64,000 nt of DNA. Origin: Moraxellaceae bacterium REDSEA-S32_B1. GTDB lineage: Bacteria > Pseudomonadota > Gammaproteobacteria > Pseudomonadales > Moraxellaceae. This document shows, one piece after another, positions 20,307 through 31,816 of this stretch. The DNA lies in assembly GCA_001626925.1 (NCBI GenBank), contig LUOR01000027.1:1-64000 (forward strand), given 5' to 3'. Each line of letters opens with the position of its first letter. Position 1 is the stretch's first letter. The notes beneath the pieces are model-generated. The model saw nothing but the letters and a program-made list of their open reading frames with translations, had not been told where the DNA came from and made no database searches. A program made the translations under genes and the position numbers.

Positions 20307-21848
20307 TTAAGCGTCTTCTTTGATACCAGTTAGATCAACCGATGCCGCATCGACGTTGACATCAATGTAGCCATCTTTTTTCTTCTTCGCCGTATCATTA
20401 CGACTTTGTTCAAGACGCTTCAAATACTCGGCATCAATGCCTTCAGTGACATAATGTCCATCAAATACCGCACAATCAAACTCGGTGATTTTAGGGATTT
20501 TCTTAGTACGTACAGCCGCTTTTAAGTCTTCCAAATCTTGGAAAATCAAACGATCTGCGCCAATGATTTGACGGACTTCTTCAACGGTACGATCCGCTGC
20601 GATCAATTCAGATTTTGCAGGCATATCAATACCATAGACATTCGGGAATTTAATCATTGGCGCTGCAGAGGCAAAAAACACTTGTTTCGCACCAGAATCA
20701 CGTGCCATTTGAATAATTTCTTCACAGGTCGTACCACGTACGATCGAGTCATCAACAAGCAATACATTCTTGTCTTTAAACTCAAGTTCTACAGGGTTGA
20801 GCTTTTGACGGACTGATTTTTTACGCTGTTGCTGACCTGGCATAATGAAGGTACGACCGATATAACGGTTTTTCATAAAACCTTCACGGAACTTCACACC
20901 AAGATAATTTGCAAGTTCAAGCGCAGATGTACGACTGGTATCTGGAATCGGAATGACCACATCAATTTCGTGATCTTTGCCCCATTCTTTAAGAATTTTA
21001 TGTGCAAGCTTTTTACCCATTTTCAAGCGAGCCTTATAGACAGAAATCCCATCAAGCGTCGCATCTGGACGAGCAAAATACACATATTCAAAAATACATG
21101 GACGATGTAATGGCGCAGTCGCACATTGCTGTAGGAAAAGATTACCTTTGCTATCAACAAACATCGCTTCGCCGGGTTCAAGATCACGTTCAACCTTAAA
21201 GCCTAGAGAAGTAATCGCAACCGATTCTGACGCGATAATATATTCCATACCTTCATCAGTTTCACGAGAACCATAAACCAAAGGACGAATACCATTCGGA
21301 TCACGGAAGCCTACCAAGCCATGCCCTGTGATCAATGCGACCACACCATACGCACCTTTACAACGCTGATGTACACTAGTTACAGCGATGAAAATGTCTT
21401 TTTCGCTTGGGTTGACCTTGCCACATTTTTGCAATTCATGTGCAAAGACATTAAGTAAAACCTCTGAGTCGGAGTCAGTATTGATATGACGCAAATCTGC
21501 GCTAAATAAATCTTTATGAATATCTGCTGCATTGGTCAGATTGCCGTTATGGGCAAGGGAAATACCATATGGCGAATTGACATAAAACGGTTGTGCTTCT
21601 GCACTACTTGATGAACCTGCAGTCGGGTAACGAACATGACCGATGCCATAGTTGCCGACTAATGCACGCATGTGGCGTGTGTGAAACACATCTCGCACCA
21701 TGCCATTGTCTTTACGGAGATATAGACGCCCATCATGGCAGGTAATGATCCCTGCTGCGTCCTGTCCACGATGCTGTAACATGGTTAACGCATCATATAA
21801 CATTTGATTTACTGGCGACTTCGCAGCTATACCAACCACACCACACAT
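20307..21848 (-). CDS. purF: Amidophosphoribosyltransferase
   Basis: [51 protein letters not shown]. Confidence 0.97.
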   Translation of the reverse strand: MCGVVGIAAKSPVNQMLYDALTMLQHRGQDAAGIITCHDGRLYLRKDNGMVRDVFHTRHMRALVGNYGIGHVRYPTAGSSSSAEAQPFYVNSPYGISLAHNGNLTNAADIHKDLFSADLRHINTDSDSEVLLNVFAHELQKCGKVNPSEKDIFIAVTSVHQRCKGAYGVVALITGHGLVGFRDPNGIRPLVYGSRETDEGMEYIIASESVAITSLGFKVERDLEPGEAMFVDSKGNLFLQQCATAPLHRPCIFEYVYFARPDATLDGISVYKARLKMGKKLAHKILKEWGKDHEIDVVIPIPDTSRTSALELANYLGVKFREGFMKNRYIGRTFIMPGQQQRKKSVRQKLNPVELEFKDKNVLLVDDSIVRGTTCEEIIQMARDSGAKQVFFASAAPMIKFPNVYGIDMPAKSELIAADRTVEEVRQIIGADRLIFQDLEDLKAAVRTKKIPKITEFDCAVFDGHYVTEGIDAEYLKRLEQSRNDTAKKKKDGYIDVNVDAASVDLTGIKEDA

Positions 21849-21961
21849 AGAAACCTCGCAGACTGGCTAGGAACTTCATAGATAAAACGAGTGTTAAAAC
21901 AACAGCATAAAACCATTTGAATATCTATTCGAATTGATACGAAATAGTCTTTCAAATAATT

Positions 21962-22546
21962 TTATAAAAATGGATTGGCAGTCTTAGACTGATTTTCCCC
22001 ATTTGAGGGCGATATTATATCATCTTGCGCTTTAGAATGATCATCAGAATTGAAGCTTTCTAACTCAGCAGTCGTTTTTTGTACGATCTGTTGTGAATAT
22101 TCAATGGTTTGTGAGGCATAAGGTTGAAGCCATCCGATCACTTTTGAATCTTGCCACATTTTGGTTTGTGCAACCCAGCCTTGCAAGATATGAATTGCGA
22201 TCAAAAATACCACAGCCATTTTTGCAAAACCAAATGCACCGCCTGCCAAACGATTAAACCAAGACAGTTTCAACTTTTTGACCACTTGATGCAACAAATA
22301 TCCCAGTGTCCACGTTAAAATCACCACAACCAAAACAATCGCAATAAAGGCAGCAATATGTTGAACGGTCTGATCTTGACCGATAAAACCCATCAGCGGA
22401 CGCAGAGATTCACTAAATTTCGTTGCACAAATCAGCGCAAGCACCCAACCAATCAGATTGGCTAAGGCATGAATCAAACCCTGACGCAGACCATTCATGG
22501 TACTGATCAAGATGAGGATGATCATGATAATATCAAGGGTGTTCAT
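21962..22546 (-). CDS. cvpA: CvpA family protein
   Basis: MNTLDIIMIILILISTMNGLRQGLIHALANLIGWVLAL; upstream of purF. Confidence 0.88.
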   Translation of the reverse strand: MNTLDIIMIILILISTMNGLRQGLIHALANLIGWVLALICATKFSESLRPLMGFIGQDQTVQHIAAFIAIVLVVVILTWTLGYLLHQVVKKLKLSWFNRLAGGAFGFAKMAVVFLIAIHILQGWVAQTKMWQDSKVIGWLQPYASQTIEYSQQIVQKTTAELESFNSDDHSKAQDDIISPSNGENQSKTANPFL

Positions 22547-22623
22547 GCACTGCTACTCAACAATACTCAAGCTTTCATCGACACTTTAAATTCAATCAAA
22601 AATATTGAAATTAAAAATCAGAT

Positions 22624-23631
22624 TTAAAAAGATTCAACACAATCTGCAATTAGATTCGGACCTGTATAAATCAAACCACTATAAATTTGTACTAGGCTTG
22701 CGCCTGAAGCACGTTTCAACGCAGCTTGTTCCCCCGACAGAATACCACCGACACCAATCAATGGGATTTGATCTTGTAATATTTTGGAAAACTGACTGAG
22801 GCATTTGGTACTTTTTGTGAAGACAGGCTCACCTGATAAACCGCCCTGCTCATCACCATGAAGCATGCCTTCGACACCTTCACGACCGAGCGTGGTATTG
22901 GTGACGATCAAACCATCAATTTTAAATTTGAGTAATTGATCTGCAATAAACTCAATATCTTCAGCTGTTAAATCTGGTGCAACTTTGAGTACTAATGGCA
23001 CATAAAAGCTAAATTGTTCTGCAAGCTCTAATTGTTTATTTTTTAAGGTTTCTAAGAGTTCAGTCAGCGCATGACCACTCTGCAAGCTACGCAAACCTTT
23101 GGTATTTGGTGAGGAAATATTGACCGTGACATAGGACGCATATTGATAGACTTTTTCTAAGCAAATCAAATAGTCTTCTGTGGCATTTTCCACTGGTGTA
23201 TCGGCATTTTTACCGATGTTAATGCCAAGCACACCTTGATATTTTGCACTTTTTACATTTTCAACGAGCTTATCTACACCATCATTATTAAAGCCCATAC
23301 GGTTAATGATTGCTTTGGCATCAGGAAGGCGGAACAAGCGTGGATGTGGATTGCCTGATTGTGGACGTGGAGTGATTGTACCAATCTCAATAAAGCCAAA
23401 ACCTAAAGCTGCTAACGCATCGATGTAGTCGCCATTTTTATCCAAACCTGCGGCAAGTCCAACTGGATTTGGGAATTGAATACCCATACAGGTCACAGGC
23501 TTTTGATATTGTTTATAAATATTTTGGACCAAGCCAAGCTTGTGAGCGATTTTCAGTGAAGATAAAGTCACTTCATGAGCACGTTCGGCTTCGAGCTTAA
23601 ACAACATTGAGCGAGCTAAGGAATATAACAT
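22624..23631 (-). CDS. pyrD: Dihydroorotate dehydrogenase (quinone)
   Basis: [53 protein letters not shown]. Confidence 0.97.
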   Translation of the reverse strand: MLYSLARSMLFKLEAERAHEVTLSSLKIAHKLGLVQNIYKQYQKPVTCMGIQFPNPVGLAAGLDKNGDYIDALAALGFGFIEIGTITPRPQSGNPHPRLFRLPDAKAIINRMGFNNDGVDKLVENVKSAKYQGVLGINIGKNADTPVENATEDYLICLEKVYQYASYVTVNISSPNTKGLRSLQSGHALTELLETLKNKQLELAEQFSFYVPLVLKVAPDLTAEDIEFIADQLLKFKIDGLIVTNTTLGREGVEGMLHGDEQGGLSGEPVFTKSTKCLSQFSKILQDQIPLIGVGGILSGEQAALKRASGASLVQIYSGLIYTGPNLIADCVESF

Positions 23632-23767
23632 TGCGATTTGACAGGTATTTTATTGAAAAATTCGCCAAATAGTTTACGTGAACTATACACAAAAATATAG
23701 GGTTAGTTTTGAACTTGCATCAGTCGATTTAGCAAATCAATTCGTAATCTTATCGTGTTAAACATCA

Positions 23768-23798
23768 AAAAAAGACCCAGTAAAAACTGAGTCTTTCT
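23768..23798. terminator. Intrinsic terminator downstream of glcB
   Basis: AAAAGACCCAGT-AAAA-ACTGAGTCTTT hairpin. Confidence 0.65.
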
Positions 23799-23823
23799 TT
23801 TTAAAGCGGTTTCATCGAAATGA

Positions 23824-25986
23824 TTAGTCGCCCTTATAACCTTTCAACTTCAAACGTGCAGCGTGCAATAGTGGCTCTGTATAACCAGATGGTTGCTCTG
23901 CGCCTTTGAAGATCAAGTCAGATGCTGCTTGGAACGCAATACCGTCAAAGTTTGGTGCCATTGGCGTGTAAAGTGGATCATTAGCATTTTGTTCATCAAC
24001 GATTTTCGCCATGCGCTTCAATACTTCTTCCACTTGCGCTTGAGTCACGATACCGTGACGCAACCAGTTGGCAACGTGTTGAGATGAAATACGCAAAGTT
24101 GCACGGTCTTCCATCAAACCGACATTGTTGATGTCTGGTACTTTTGAACAACCTACACCCAAGTCAACCCAACGAACTACATAACCCAAGATACCTTGAC
24201 AGTTATTTTCAAGTTCGTTGTTGATCTCTGCTTCTGACCAGTTAGTTTCTGGTGCAAATGGTGGTGTCAATAGATCGTCTAAAGACAACATTTGTTCAGT
24301 TTTCAATTGATCTTGACGTGCTTTGACGTTGATTTGATGATAGTGCATTGCGTGAAGTGCCGCACCAGTCGGTGACGGTACCCATGCACAGCTTGCACCT
24401 GCATTTGGATGTGCTGTCTTCGTCGCAAGCATGTCTTTCATGCTATCAGGTTTTGGCCACATGCCTTTCCCGATTTGCGCTTTGCCTTGTAGACCACAAG
24501 CAAGACCGATTGCGACGTTACGATTTTCGTAAGCGGCAATCCATTTTTGTGTTTTAACAGCTTCTTTACGTACAACAGGCGCAGCTTCCATAGAGGTATG
24601 GATTTCATCACCAGTACGATCCATAAAGCCTGTGTTGATGAAGATGGTACGATCTTTCGCTTCAGCGATACAGTTCTTCAAGTTCACAGAAGTACGACGC
24701 TCTTCGTCCATGATGCCGACTTTCAAACACTTGTCAGGAAGACCTAAAGCTTTCTCTACACGACCAAACAATTCAACCGTAAATGCCACTTCTTCTGGAC
24801 CGTGCATTTTAGGCTTAACGATATACATCGAACCTTTACGAGAGTTCTTGAGTTCGTTTTGACCTTTGATGTCCGCAACGGTAAGCAATGGTGTAATCAA
24901 TGCATCCATGATGCCTTCATAGATTTCTTGACCATCCACTAAGATCGCTGGATTTGTCATCAAGTGACCCACATTACGAAGTAACATCAATGAACGACCG
25001 TGAAGCGTTGTTTCGCCACCGATCAAGTTTTTGCACGTACGGTCTTTGTTCAAAGTACGGGTAATGACTTGATCACCTTTGGTAATAGATTCTTGAAGCG
25101 TACCACGCATCAAACCTAACCAGTTGCGGTAGCCTTCAACTTTCTCTTCTGCATCAACCGCAGCAACCGAGTCTTCCAAATCTTGAATGGTGGTAATCGC
25201 CGCTTCCATGATCAAATCTTTCACGCCAGCAGAATCCGCTTGACCGATTGGGCTTGACGCATCGATGTCGATGATTACGTGCAGACCATTGTTGAGCAAA
25301 ACGATTTCTGTCGGTGCAGATGCTTCTCCATTGAAGCCAACGAATTGTGATTCATTTTTCAACGTCGTGGTTGAACCGTCTTTCAGCGTAACCACAAGTG
25401 CATTAGATTCCACAGCATATTTAGTCACATCATCGTGTGAACCTTGTGCCAATGGAAATGTTTCATTCAAGAAGTTCTTCGCAAATGCAATGACTTTTGC
25501 ACCACGAGCAGGATTGTAGCCTTTACCTTTTTCTGCGCCACCTTCATCAGAGATGACGTCGAATCCGTACAAGGCGTCATACAATGAGCCCCAACGTGCA
25601 TTGGCAGCGTTCAAGCTGTAACGTGCATTACGTACTGGTACAACCAACTGCGCACCTGCAAGAAGTGCAATCTCTTCATCAACATTTTCCGTAGTGATTT
25701 GGAAATCTGCAACTTCAGGCTCTAAATAACCAATATCAGTTAAGAAAGCCTTGTACGCTTCGAGTTCAAACGTGTTGTTGCGATGCCATTCATCGATTTG
25801 TTTTTGTAAAGCTTCACGCTTTTCAAGCAATGCTTTGTTCTTTGGGCTAAGGTCGACAACGACTTGTTCAAAGTTTTTCCAGTATGTTGCACTGTCGATA
25901 CCGCTGCCTGGGAGTGCTTCATTTTCAATAAAATCGTAAAGTTCTTTGGCAATCGCAAGTTTGCCTTGTTGAATACGTTCAGTCAT
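23824..25986 (-). CDS. glcB: Malate synthase G
   Basis: 720 aa; [63 protein letters not shown]. Confidence 0.97.
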   Translation of the reverse strand: MTERIQQGKLAIAKELYDFIENEALPGSGIDSATYWKNFEQVVVDLSPKNKALLEKREALQKQIDEWHRNNTFELEAYKAFLTDIGYLEPEVADFQITTENVDEEIALLAGAQLVVPVRNARYSLNAANARWGSLYDALYGFDVISDEGGAEKGKGYNPARGAKVIAFAKNFLNETFPLAQGSHDDVTKYAVESNALVVTLKDGSTTTLKNESQFVGFNGEASAPTEIVLLNNGLHVIIDIDASSPIGQADSAGVKDLIMEAAITTIQDLEDSVAAVDAEEKVEGYRNWLGLMRGTLQESITKGDQVITRTLNKDRTCKNLIGGETTLHGRSLMLLRNVGHLMTNPAILVDGQEIYEGIMDALITPLLTVADIKGQNELKNSRKGSMYIVKPKMHGPEEVAFTVELFGRVEKALGLPDKCLKVGIMDEERRTSVNLKNCIAEAKDRTIFINTGFMDRTGDEIHTSMEAAPVVRKEAVKTQKWIAAYENRNVAIGLACGLQGKAQIGKGMWPKPDSMKDMLATKTAHPNAGASCAWVPSPTGAALHAMHYHQINVKARQDQLKTEQMLSLDDLLTPPFAPETNWSEAEINNELENNCQGILGYVVRWVDLGVGCSKVPDINNVGLMEDRATLRISSQHVANWLRHGIVTQAQVEEVLKRMAKIVDEQNANDPLYTPMAPNFDGIAFQAASDLIFKGAEQPSGYTEPLLHAARLKLKGYKGD

Positions 25987-26237
25987 TGTGCTTCCTAACT
26001 TTTGGATACTTTGAATTTATGATTAAGGTTCAGTTTCGCCTGTGTTTATACAAGCGCAATCGACACAAAATTCAATCAAACAACTAGTATACTGATGAAA
26101 AATCATCTGCATACCTCTATTACCACGTAAAATAATAAACATGTTTTAAGAAAATAATAGTCTTTTCTCTAGCTTGTAATGCTTTTAAACAAAAAAGCTG
26201 AGTAAATCCTAAGATTCATGAATCCATCAAAAAATCT

Positions 26238-27380
26238 TTAGATCAACTCACGCTGTGTCGCATTGGTCAATTCATTCAAACGATGTTCAGTATTGAGGTA
26301 GTCCTCGGATTGCATCTCAAGCAAACGTGAACGAGTTCGTTCAATCTCAAATGCAAGACGCTCACCTTTGTACAATTGGATAATGGAGTCTTCCGAGGTC
26401 AAAATCAATTTCACACGACGATCGTAAAACTCATCAACTAAATAAATAAATCGACGTGTCCCATCCGCCAAATGATCATTAAGATGCGGAATATGACTCA
26501 CGAGAACCGTATTAAAAGTATTAGCAATTTCAATAAAATCCGCTGGACTGCGAGGCTTTAAACACAGCTCAGAAAAGTCACACCACAATACATCTTCTGT
26601 GTGCATGCGTGTTACGACCACACGATTATTGACCAAAATCGGCTCAGGTGATTTCACTTGATTATTGGTTAAACTGTTAAAACGCTCTTCGATCCACGCT
26701 TCATGCTCACGATTCAGTGGATATTTAAACAATTGCGATTGCTTGAGGACACGTAGACGATAATCCACACCCGAATCAACATTAAGCACGGTACAATTCT
26801 TTTTCACCAATTCAATGGTTGGTAAAAAACGATCACGATGAATGCCATTCTTATATAGACCATCAGGGGCAATATTTGACGTCGCAACCAACGTTACGCC
26901 ACGACTAAATAGCTTTTGAAAAAGATCGCCCAAAATCATTGCATCGGTCACATTCGATACAAAAAATTCATCGAAGCAAATCACCACCGCATCACGATAA
27001 ATCTGATCGGCAACGATATCGAGCGGATTACGCTGACCAGAGAGTTTGTTGAGCTCAAGATGTACATGTTGCATGAAGTGATGAAAGTGCATGCGCATCT
27101 TACGGCGAAACGGTACGGCATCATAAAACTGATCCATCAGCCACGTTTTACCACGTCCTACACCGCCCCACATATAGACACCATTAGGTGAATTCTGACG
27201 GCGAAAACGACGGAATGCTTTTTTGGAGGATTTATAGCGTTGAATCAACTCTTGCCAAACACGCTCTAAGTTTTCTACTGCTTTGGCTTGCTCAACATCA
27301 GGGCTAAATTGACCTGAATCTAAAGCATTTTGGTAACGGGTCGCAGGAGAAAGTACTTCGCTGGTTTGAAAAGTGTTCAT
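26238..27380 (-). CDS. zapE: Cell division protein ZapE (AFG1-like ATPase)
   Basis: GVYMWGGVGRGKTWLMDQFYDAVP; VICFDEFFVSNVTDAMIL; LVATSNIAPDGLYKNG. Confidence 0.93.
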   Translation of the reverse strand: MNTFQTSEVLSPATRYQNALDSGQFSPDVEQAKAVENLERVWQELIQRYKSSKKAFRRFRRQNSPNGVYMWGGVGRGKTWLMDQFYDAVPFRRKMRMHFHHFMQHVHLELNKLSGQRNPLDIVADQIYRDAVVICFDEFFVSNVTDAMILGDLFQKLFSRGVTLVATSNIAPDGLYKNGIHRDRFLPTIELVKKNCTVLNVDSGVDYRLRVLKQSQLFKYPLNREHEAWIEERFNSLTNNQVKSPEPILVNNRVVVTRMHTEDVLWCDFSELCLKPRSPADFIEIANTFNTVLVSHIPHLNDHLADGTRRFIYLVDEFYDRRVKLILTSEDSIIQLYKGERLAFEIERTRSRLLEMQSEDYLNTEHRLNELTNATQRELI

Positions 27381-27549
27381 AGGAGATAAAATATTTATAC
27401 AACTGTGCAGGAGAGTATAACAGACCGAGAGGGAGAAACATGCAACTTTAGTGAAAGCACAGTCAGATCAAAAAAATATATGCTGAACGATCAGAAAGTT
27501 GCATGTACAAAACAGATTAGAAATTTTATAATTAAAAGATCCCTAATGC

Positions 27550-28065
27550 TTAAGCTGTCGCCAATTTCTTTTTAATTTCGTCTTCAACGATTGAAATTTC
27601 TAAATCGCTAAAACGACGAATCTCACCTTCTGCATGTTTTTCAAGCATACCGCCGATAAGTGGCACTTTCACCTTAACCGTCCAATTCAGCTTAAAATTC
27701 ACTTGATTGGCATCGCCTGTCACTGTACGTTGACTGGTTGCTTGTAGTGGCAGATTTGCACCAAGTTCAACCGTAGAAGTGAGTTGCTCTACATTGGTCA
27801 CATCACTACGCTTTAGACGAAAGGCATCTTTGAGTAGTTTTTTAGCTACTTCAGGAATATTCACATCAAGGTTATATTCACGACGTAAAGTGTAAATATT
27901 ACCATTCAAATTTGATTCAAGAATTTCCAGCTTTTCACCTGGAATACGGCGACACACGGCTTCGTGTAATTCGGTATCTTTAACCAAAGTTTTAAACTGC
28001 TCAAGTGAAACCCCAGTAATCGTTGCATCGACAGTAAACTGATGTGCCATAAACTTCATTTCCAT
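27550..28065 (-). CDS. DUF2505-type protein
   Basis: About 170 aa; lipid-transfer-like layout with C-terminal GGMLEKHAEGEIRRFSDLEISIVEDEI. Confidence 0.6.
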   Translation of the reverse strand: MEMKFMAHQFTVDATITGVSLEQFKTLVKDTELHEAVCRRIPGEKLEILESNLNGNIYTLRREYNLDVNIPEVAKKLLKDAFRLKRSDVTNVEQLTSTVELGANLPLQATSQRTVTGDANQVNFKLNWTVKVKVPLIGGMLEKHAEGEIRRFSDLEISIVEDEIKKKLATA

Positions 28066-28360
28066 AGTTTGGTTTTTTATTGAAGTACTTATTTAACTTG
28101 AATTATAAGTATTTGTAAAACGCATTTTAGCCAAAAGTTAAACAGTATTTTACGACAGTGTGCGTAATGCTCTTTTCACAATGTACTGTGTGGATTTTAT
28201 CTGACTTCGCTATTGCCATGTTTCGCATAGATTTTGTACGAATTATGGATATGTACTGATTTTCGATAATAATTTTGCTGAATGCTCCGACAAAGTAACC
28301 TGATACAGCAAACTGTCAATACACGCATTGCGACAATTTAAGGTTAGCTTTTTCAGGTTT

Positions 28361-28447
28361 TCAATCTGTTTCATTCCCAACCAGTTTAGGATCGGGTTCC
28401 GGCCAAAATTCTTCAATTTCGAGTAATGCTTCTTTTAATTTACTCAT
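28361..28447 (-). CDS. Candidate 28-aa small protein
   Basis: ATG at 28447 preceded by aaaaaggaataac (RBS-like AAGGA): MSKLKEALLEIEEFWPEPDPKLVGNETD. Confidence 0.3.
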   Translation of the reverse strand: MSKLKEALLEIEEFWPEPDPKLVGNETD

Positions 28448-28519
28448 GTTATTCCTTTTTATATGGGTAATTTATTGCAATGGATAATTTTTTATTGGTT
28501 AGTAGTCGCCATCAAACTC

Positions 28520-29185
28520 TCATTGTAATAACTGCTGTTCAATCCGCCCTAGCCGTTTGCTTAGTCGCCAATTCAGCAGATAAAAAATCATCATTAACAC
28601 AGTAAAGCTAATAATCAAAGCAATTAAAATCAATTGCATGATTTGCACAATACGATTTGCTTCATTGACTTGATTTTGCACAGTTTCGGCAAATGGTGTC
28701 ACTGCTTTGCCATAGATTTGATGCTGCATCATCCACATTTGCTCAGGTTTAAAACCATACGTCACCATTTGACTTGTATCATTTTTCTCAATTTTGGCGA
28801 GCTTGGATAAATAAGCCAATGCCACTTCACGATCTATTGGACGGTGTAGAATTGCTGTCTGCGCCAACAAATAATCCGCAACAGGCTCATCAATTTTGCT
28901 TTGCTGAATATAACGATAGACATCACTTTGCCCAATATTTGTTTTGTATTCAACCGCTTCTATATACTGCTCTTGCTGACGATCATCACCAACCCATTCG
29001 TACTGCGCAAAACTCAATCCTACCCACAACAAGATAAAACTAATCACAAATGCCAAAGTCGTTTGTACAAAACCTTTCAATTTTTGCTTAAAAAAAGAGA
29101 GTTTCTTTGCGTAGAAAATCAGTAAAATCGCTCCGACAAAAGACACACTGAGCTTAAGTCCAAGCCATAAAATCCACTGAATCAA
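28520..29185 (-). CDS. Hypothetical membrane protein of telA cluster
   Basis: N- and C-terminal TM segments; ATGA overlap with the upstream gene. Confidence 0.6.
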   Translation of the reverse strand: MIQWILWLGLKLSVSFVGAILLIFYAKKLSFFKQKLKGFVQTTLAFVISFILLWVGLSFAQYEWVGDDRQQEQYIEAVEYKTNIGQSDVYRYIQQSKIDEPVADYLLAQTAILHRPIDREVALAYLSKLAKIEKNDTSQMVTYGFKPEQMWMMQHQIYGKAVTPFAETVQNQVNEANRIVQIMQLILIALIISFTVLMMIFYLLNWRLSKRLGRIEQQLLQ

Positions 29186-29430
29186 ATGACTAAAATAATC
29201 ATTTTGCGCACATGCAGTTGTTGCAAGGTCGGTGAAATCTCAAAAAAAGCGTAAATCAATTGTTGATTAAAATACAACGCCACCACCGCCATGATGCCCA
29301 GCAGTAAAGACAACATCATCGAGGCACGCATTTTGTTTCGCCGTGCTTTGAGCTGAACTAAACCTTGCTCAAACTCGACCCGTTGTTGCACAGATAGGTG
29401 TACCGATGACGACTCTTTTAATTGGCTCAT
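29182..29430 (-). CDS. Hypothetical small membrane protein of telA cluster
   Basis: 82 aa with a TM segment; overlaps 28520..29185 by 4 nt. Confidence 0.6.
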   Translation of the reverse strand: MSQLKESSSVHLSVQQRVEFEQGLVQLKARRNKMRASMMLSLLLGIMAVVALYFNQQLIYAFFEISPTLQQLHVRKMIILVI

Positions 29431-29463
29431 ATGCGTTGATGCTCAAAATTAAATGTGCTGAGG

Positions 29464-30636
29464 TTAAGATTTTTTAATTTCAGATTGACTGCCTTCGATC
29501 ACCAATTGATTGAGATTCGATTGTAAAGATTTCAACTTTTCAGTGGCTTGCACACGTTGTTGCATGCCCTCTTTTTGAATCTGAATCACATCATTGACGG
29601 TTTTGATCAAGGTATTTTGCACATGCTCCAAAGTTTCTACATCAATCACTGCACGTTGATTCGCCTTTGCCGTTTTTACAGAATTATCATGTAAAAGTTC
29701 AGCATTACGACGCAGTAATTCATTGGTCGCATCATCAATGGTATTTGCCAATTCGACGCTATTTTTCTGCTCATTTAAGGACAGTGCTAAGCTAATCTGA
29801 TTTTTCCATGCAGGTAAAGTGATGTTTTTAATCGCATAAAATTTATCGACCAACATCAAATTATTAGATTGAATAATACGAATCATCGGCAATGTTTGCA
29901 GTGCAGACTGTTGTAATGTGCGCAGATCATGTACTCGTTTTTCCAAATTATTGGCATGATGATTCAGGTCATAAATCTGACTGACGATGTGTTGATTGCT
30001 TTGATCATTGTTTTGACTGCTTAATTGGCTGATTTGATTGGCAATCTGCTTTTGCTTAAGCTGTCCAGAGGCAACATAAATCCCAAGCTGACGGTACTCA
30101 TCTTGAATCGCCCTGTGCATTTTATCCAACATATCCACGCGTTGTTTTAGTCCGCTTTGTGTGGTTTCAATCTCTTTGACCAAAGTGTCGATTTGCGCCT
30201 TGCTATCATTAAAGCGCAGTTGAAAACTTTGTTTTGCGCCGTTGAATTTCGACAAAATCGAACCGATCAGCCCTTTCTTTTTATTTTCTGCAAGTACATT
30301 GTCACTATTGAGTTGCTGTGCAACTTGCACCACTTGGTTGAGCTTTTGCCCTGTTTCATCCAAGTCTTTACTTTGCACCATTTGTAGCAATTCATCGGTA
30401 TAGCTTGAAGTCGCTGATGCGATATTTTTGCCATACTCCGCCACACTATGCTGACCCAATTCGTCAAGTTCATGACTGACTTCTTGTACTTTGGCAAAGT
30501 CCTGCTCAGATAAACCCAAAGATTGCAAATCGAGTTGCTCAAATTCGGATTGGCTGATTTTATTTTCCGTCAGAATGACTTGATTTTGCGGGTCAGAAGA
30601 CGATGGATTTGAATTACTCATGATTGTTTTCCTCAA
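29464..30636 (-). CDS. Toxic anion resistance (TelA) family protein
   Basis: Coiled-coil; LPAWKNQISLALSLNEQKNSVELANTIDDATNELLRRNAELLHDNSVKTAKANQRAVIDVETL. Confidence 0.88.
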   Translation of the reverse strand: MRKTIMSNSNPSSSDPQNQVILTENKISQSEFEQLDLQSLGLSEQDFAKVQEVSHELDELGQHSVAEYGKNIASATSSYTDELLQMVQSKDLDETGQKLNQVVQVAQQLNSDNVLAENKKKGLIGSILSKFNGAKQSFQLRFNDSKAQIDTLVKEIETTQSGLKQRVDMLDKMHRAIQDEYRQLGIYVASGQLKQKQIANQISQLSSQNNDQSNQHIVSQIYDLNHHANNLEKRVHDLRTLQQSALQTLPMIRIIQSNNLMLVDKFYAIKNITLPAWKNQISLALSLNEQKNSVELANTIDDATNELLRRNAELLHDNSVKTAKANQRAVIDVETLEHVQNTLIKTVNDVIQIQKEGMQQRVQATEKLKSLQSNLNQLVIEGSQSEIKKS

Positions 30637-30654
30637 GATCGTTTTTCTCAGAAT

Positions 30655-31605
30655 TTATTTGATGTTGGTTGCATTTGGACTTTGCTGTGCTTGTGTTGAC
30701 TGGGACTGAGAGTGCTCAATATCTAAAGTACGAATCAGTTGTTCCCGCAGTCGATTAAGTTTCTCCAACTCCGCAGGACTTTGCCCTGCATGACTTGCCC
30801 GAATCTGTTGATACCACAGTGGAATCAGTACATTTTTCGCTTCATTAAAGCGGTCTAGAATCGTCAGCGCCACATTTTGATTGAGCTGAATCTGCGCCAT
30901 GGCGAGGTCAGTGGCATGTTGCGAAGTTATCAGCATGTTGATTTTTTTATCCAAACGCATGGCAAATGGCTCATATTGCCCACTCGATGTAAATTGTTTG
31001 GCTTGCTGTAAAAATTGTTCTGCTGCCTGAATATGCTGTGACATTTCTGCTCGTTTACTTTCTAAAGCATGAAAATTCTGCTGAGATTGCATGATCTCAC
31101 CATAGACACATTGGCTTAAAACCGTGGCTTGCTCAATACTTTTTTCCAGTTGCTTTAAGAAGTTCATCGAACCTGCCTGATGCTCTAAATCGACACCAAA
31201 CCAACGATGTAAGAAGTGATATTTCTTTGCACTAAATAGTTTTTTCGATTGATGAAGCTGTTTAATGATATTTTGGATCAGTCGCCCAAGTTCGGCAGAA
31301 TGTGCAATATTTGCTTGCGCCAAAAGACGTTGCTGATCTTGAATAATCGCATCACCGTAATGACTAAGTTTAGACTGATCATTGAGTATGGGTGTGAGAA
31401 TATCTCGTTGAATGGCGATGATTGCTGATTGGTCTGATTGAGATTGATCAATGCCACTCTCATGATTTACTAAGTTTAAATCAAGTGCGCTTTTTTCATC
31501 GGACTGTTTGTCTATTCGACTTGATCGCTTAAACGAAATACCCAAATGAGCTTCACCCCCAAATGCCTTATAAACTATAGATTGCAAACTATACGTTAAC
31601 AACAA
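30655..31605 (-). CDS. Hypothetical coiled-coil protein upstream of TelA (XpaC-like, tentative)
   Basis: Helical; ends VLIPLWYQQIRASHAGQSPAELEKLNRLREQLIRTLD; adjacent to telA on the same strand. Confidence 0.5.
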   Translation of the reverse strand: MLLTYSLQSIVYKAFGGEAHLGISFKRSSRIDKQSDEKSALDLNLVNHESGIDQSQSDQSAIIAIQRDILTPILNDQSKLSHYGDAIIQDQQRLLAQANIAHSAELGRLIQNIIKQLHQSKKLFSAKKYHFLHRWFGVDLEHQAGSMNFLKQLEKSIEQATVLSQCVYGEIMQSQQNFHALESKRAEMSQHIQAAEQFLQQAKQFTSSGQYEPFAMRLDKKINMLITSQHATDLAMAQIQLNQNVALTILDRFNEAKNVLIPLWYQQIRASHAGQSPAELEKLNRLREQLIRTLDIEHSQSQSTQAQQSPNATNIK

Positions 31606-31816
31606 ACAATTGAATTACCTGTTAATAATAAATGGTATTTTCCCTCTCCATTTCAACATTTATCTTTTAAAAATTACAAATTCGCTACGTAGATTTTTCA
31701 CTCATCAAGCAGATGAATTTAAAAGTCATCTGAATGTCTCAATACAATGAAAGACCCTTGGTTCTGTTATACTTCTTTTCCATTTTTTTTGAATTATTTT
31801 TATTCATCTCACGTTT

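Noticed and set aside
20829-21199. Plus-strand ORFs antisense to purF
   Set aside because: Shadow ORFs of a conserved housekeeping gene.
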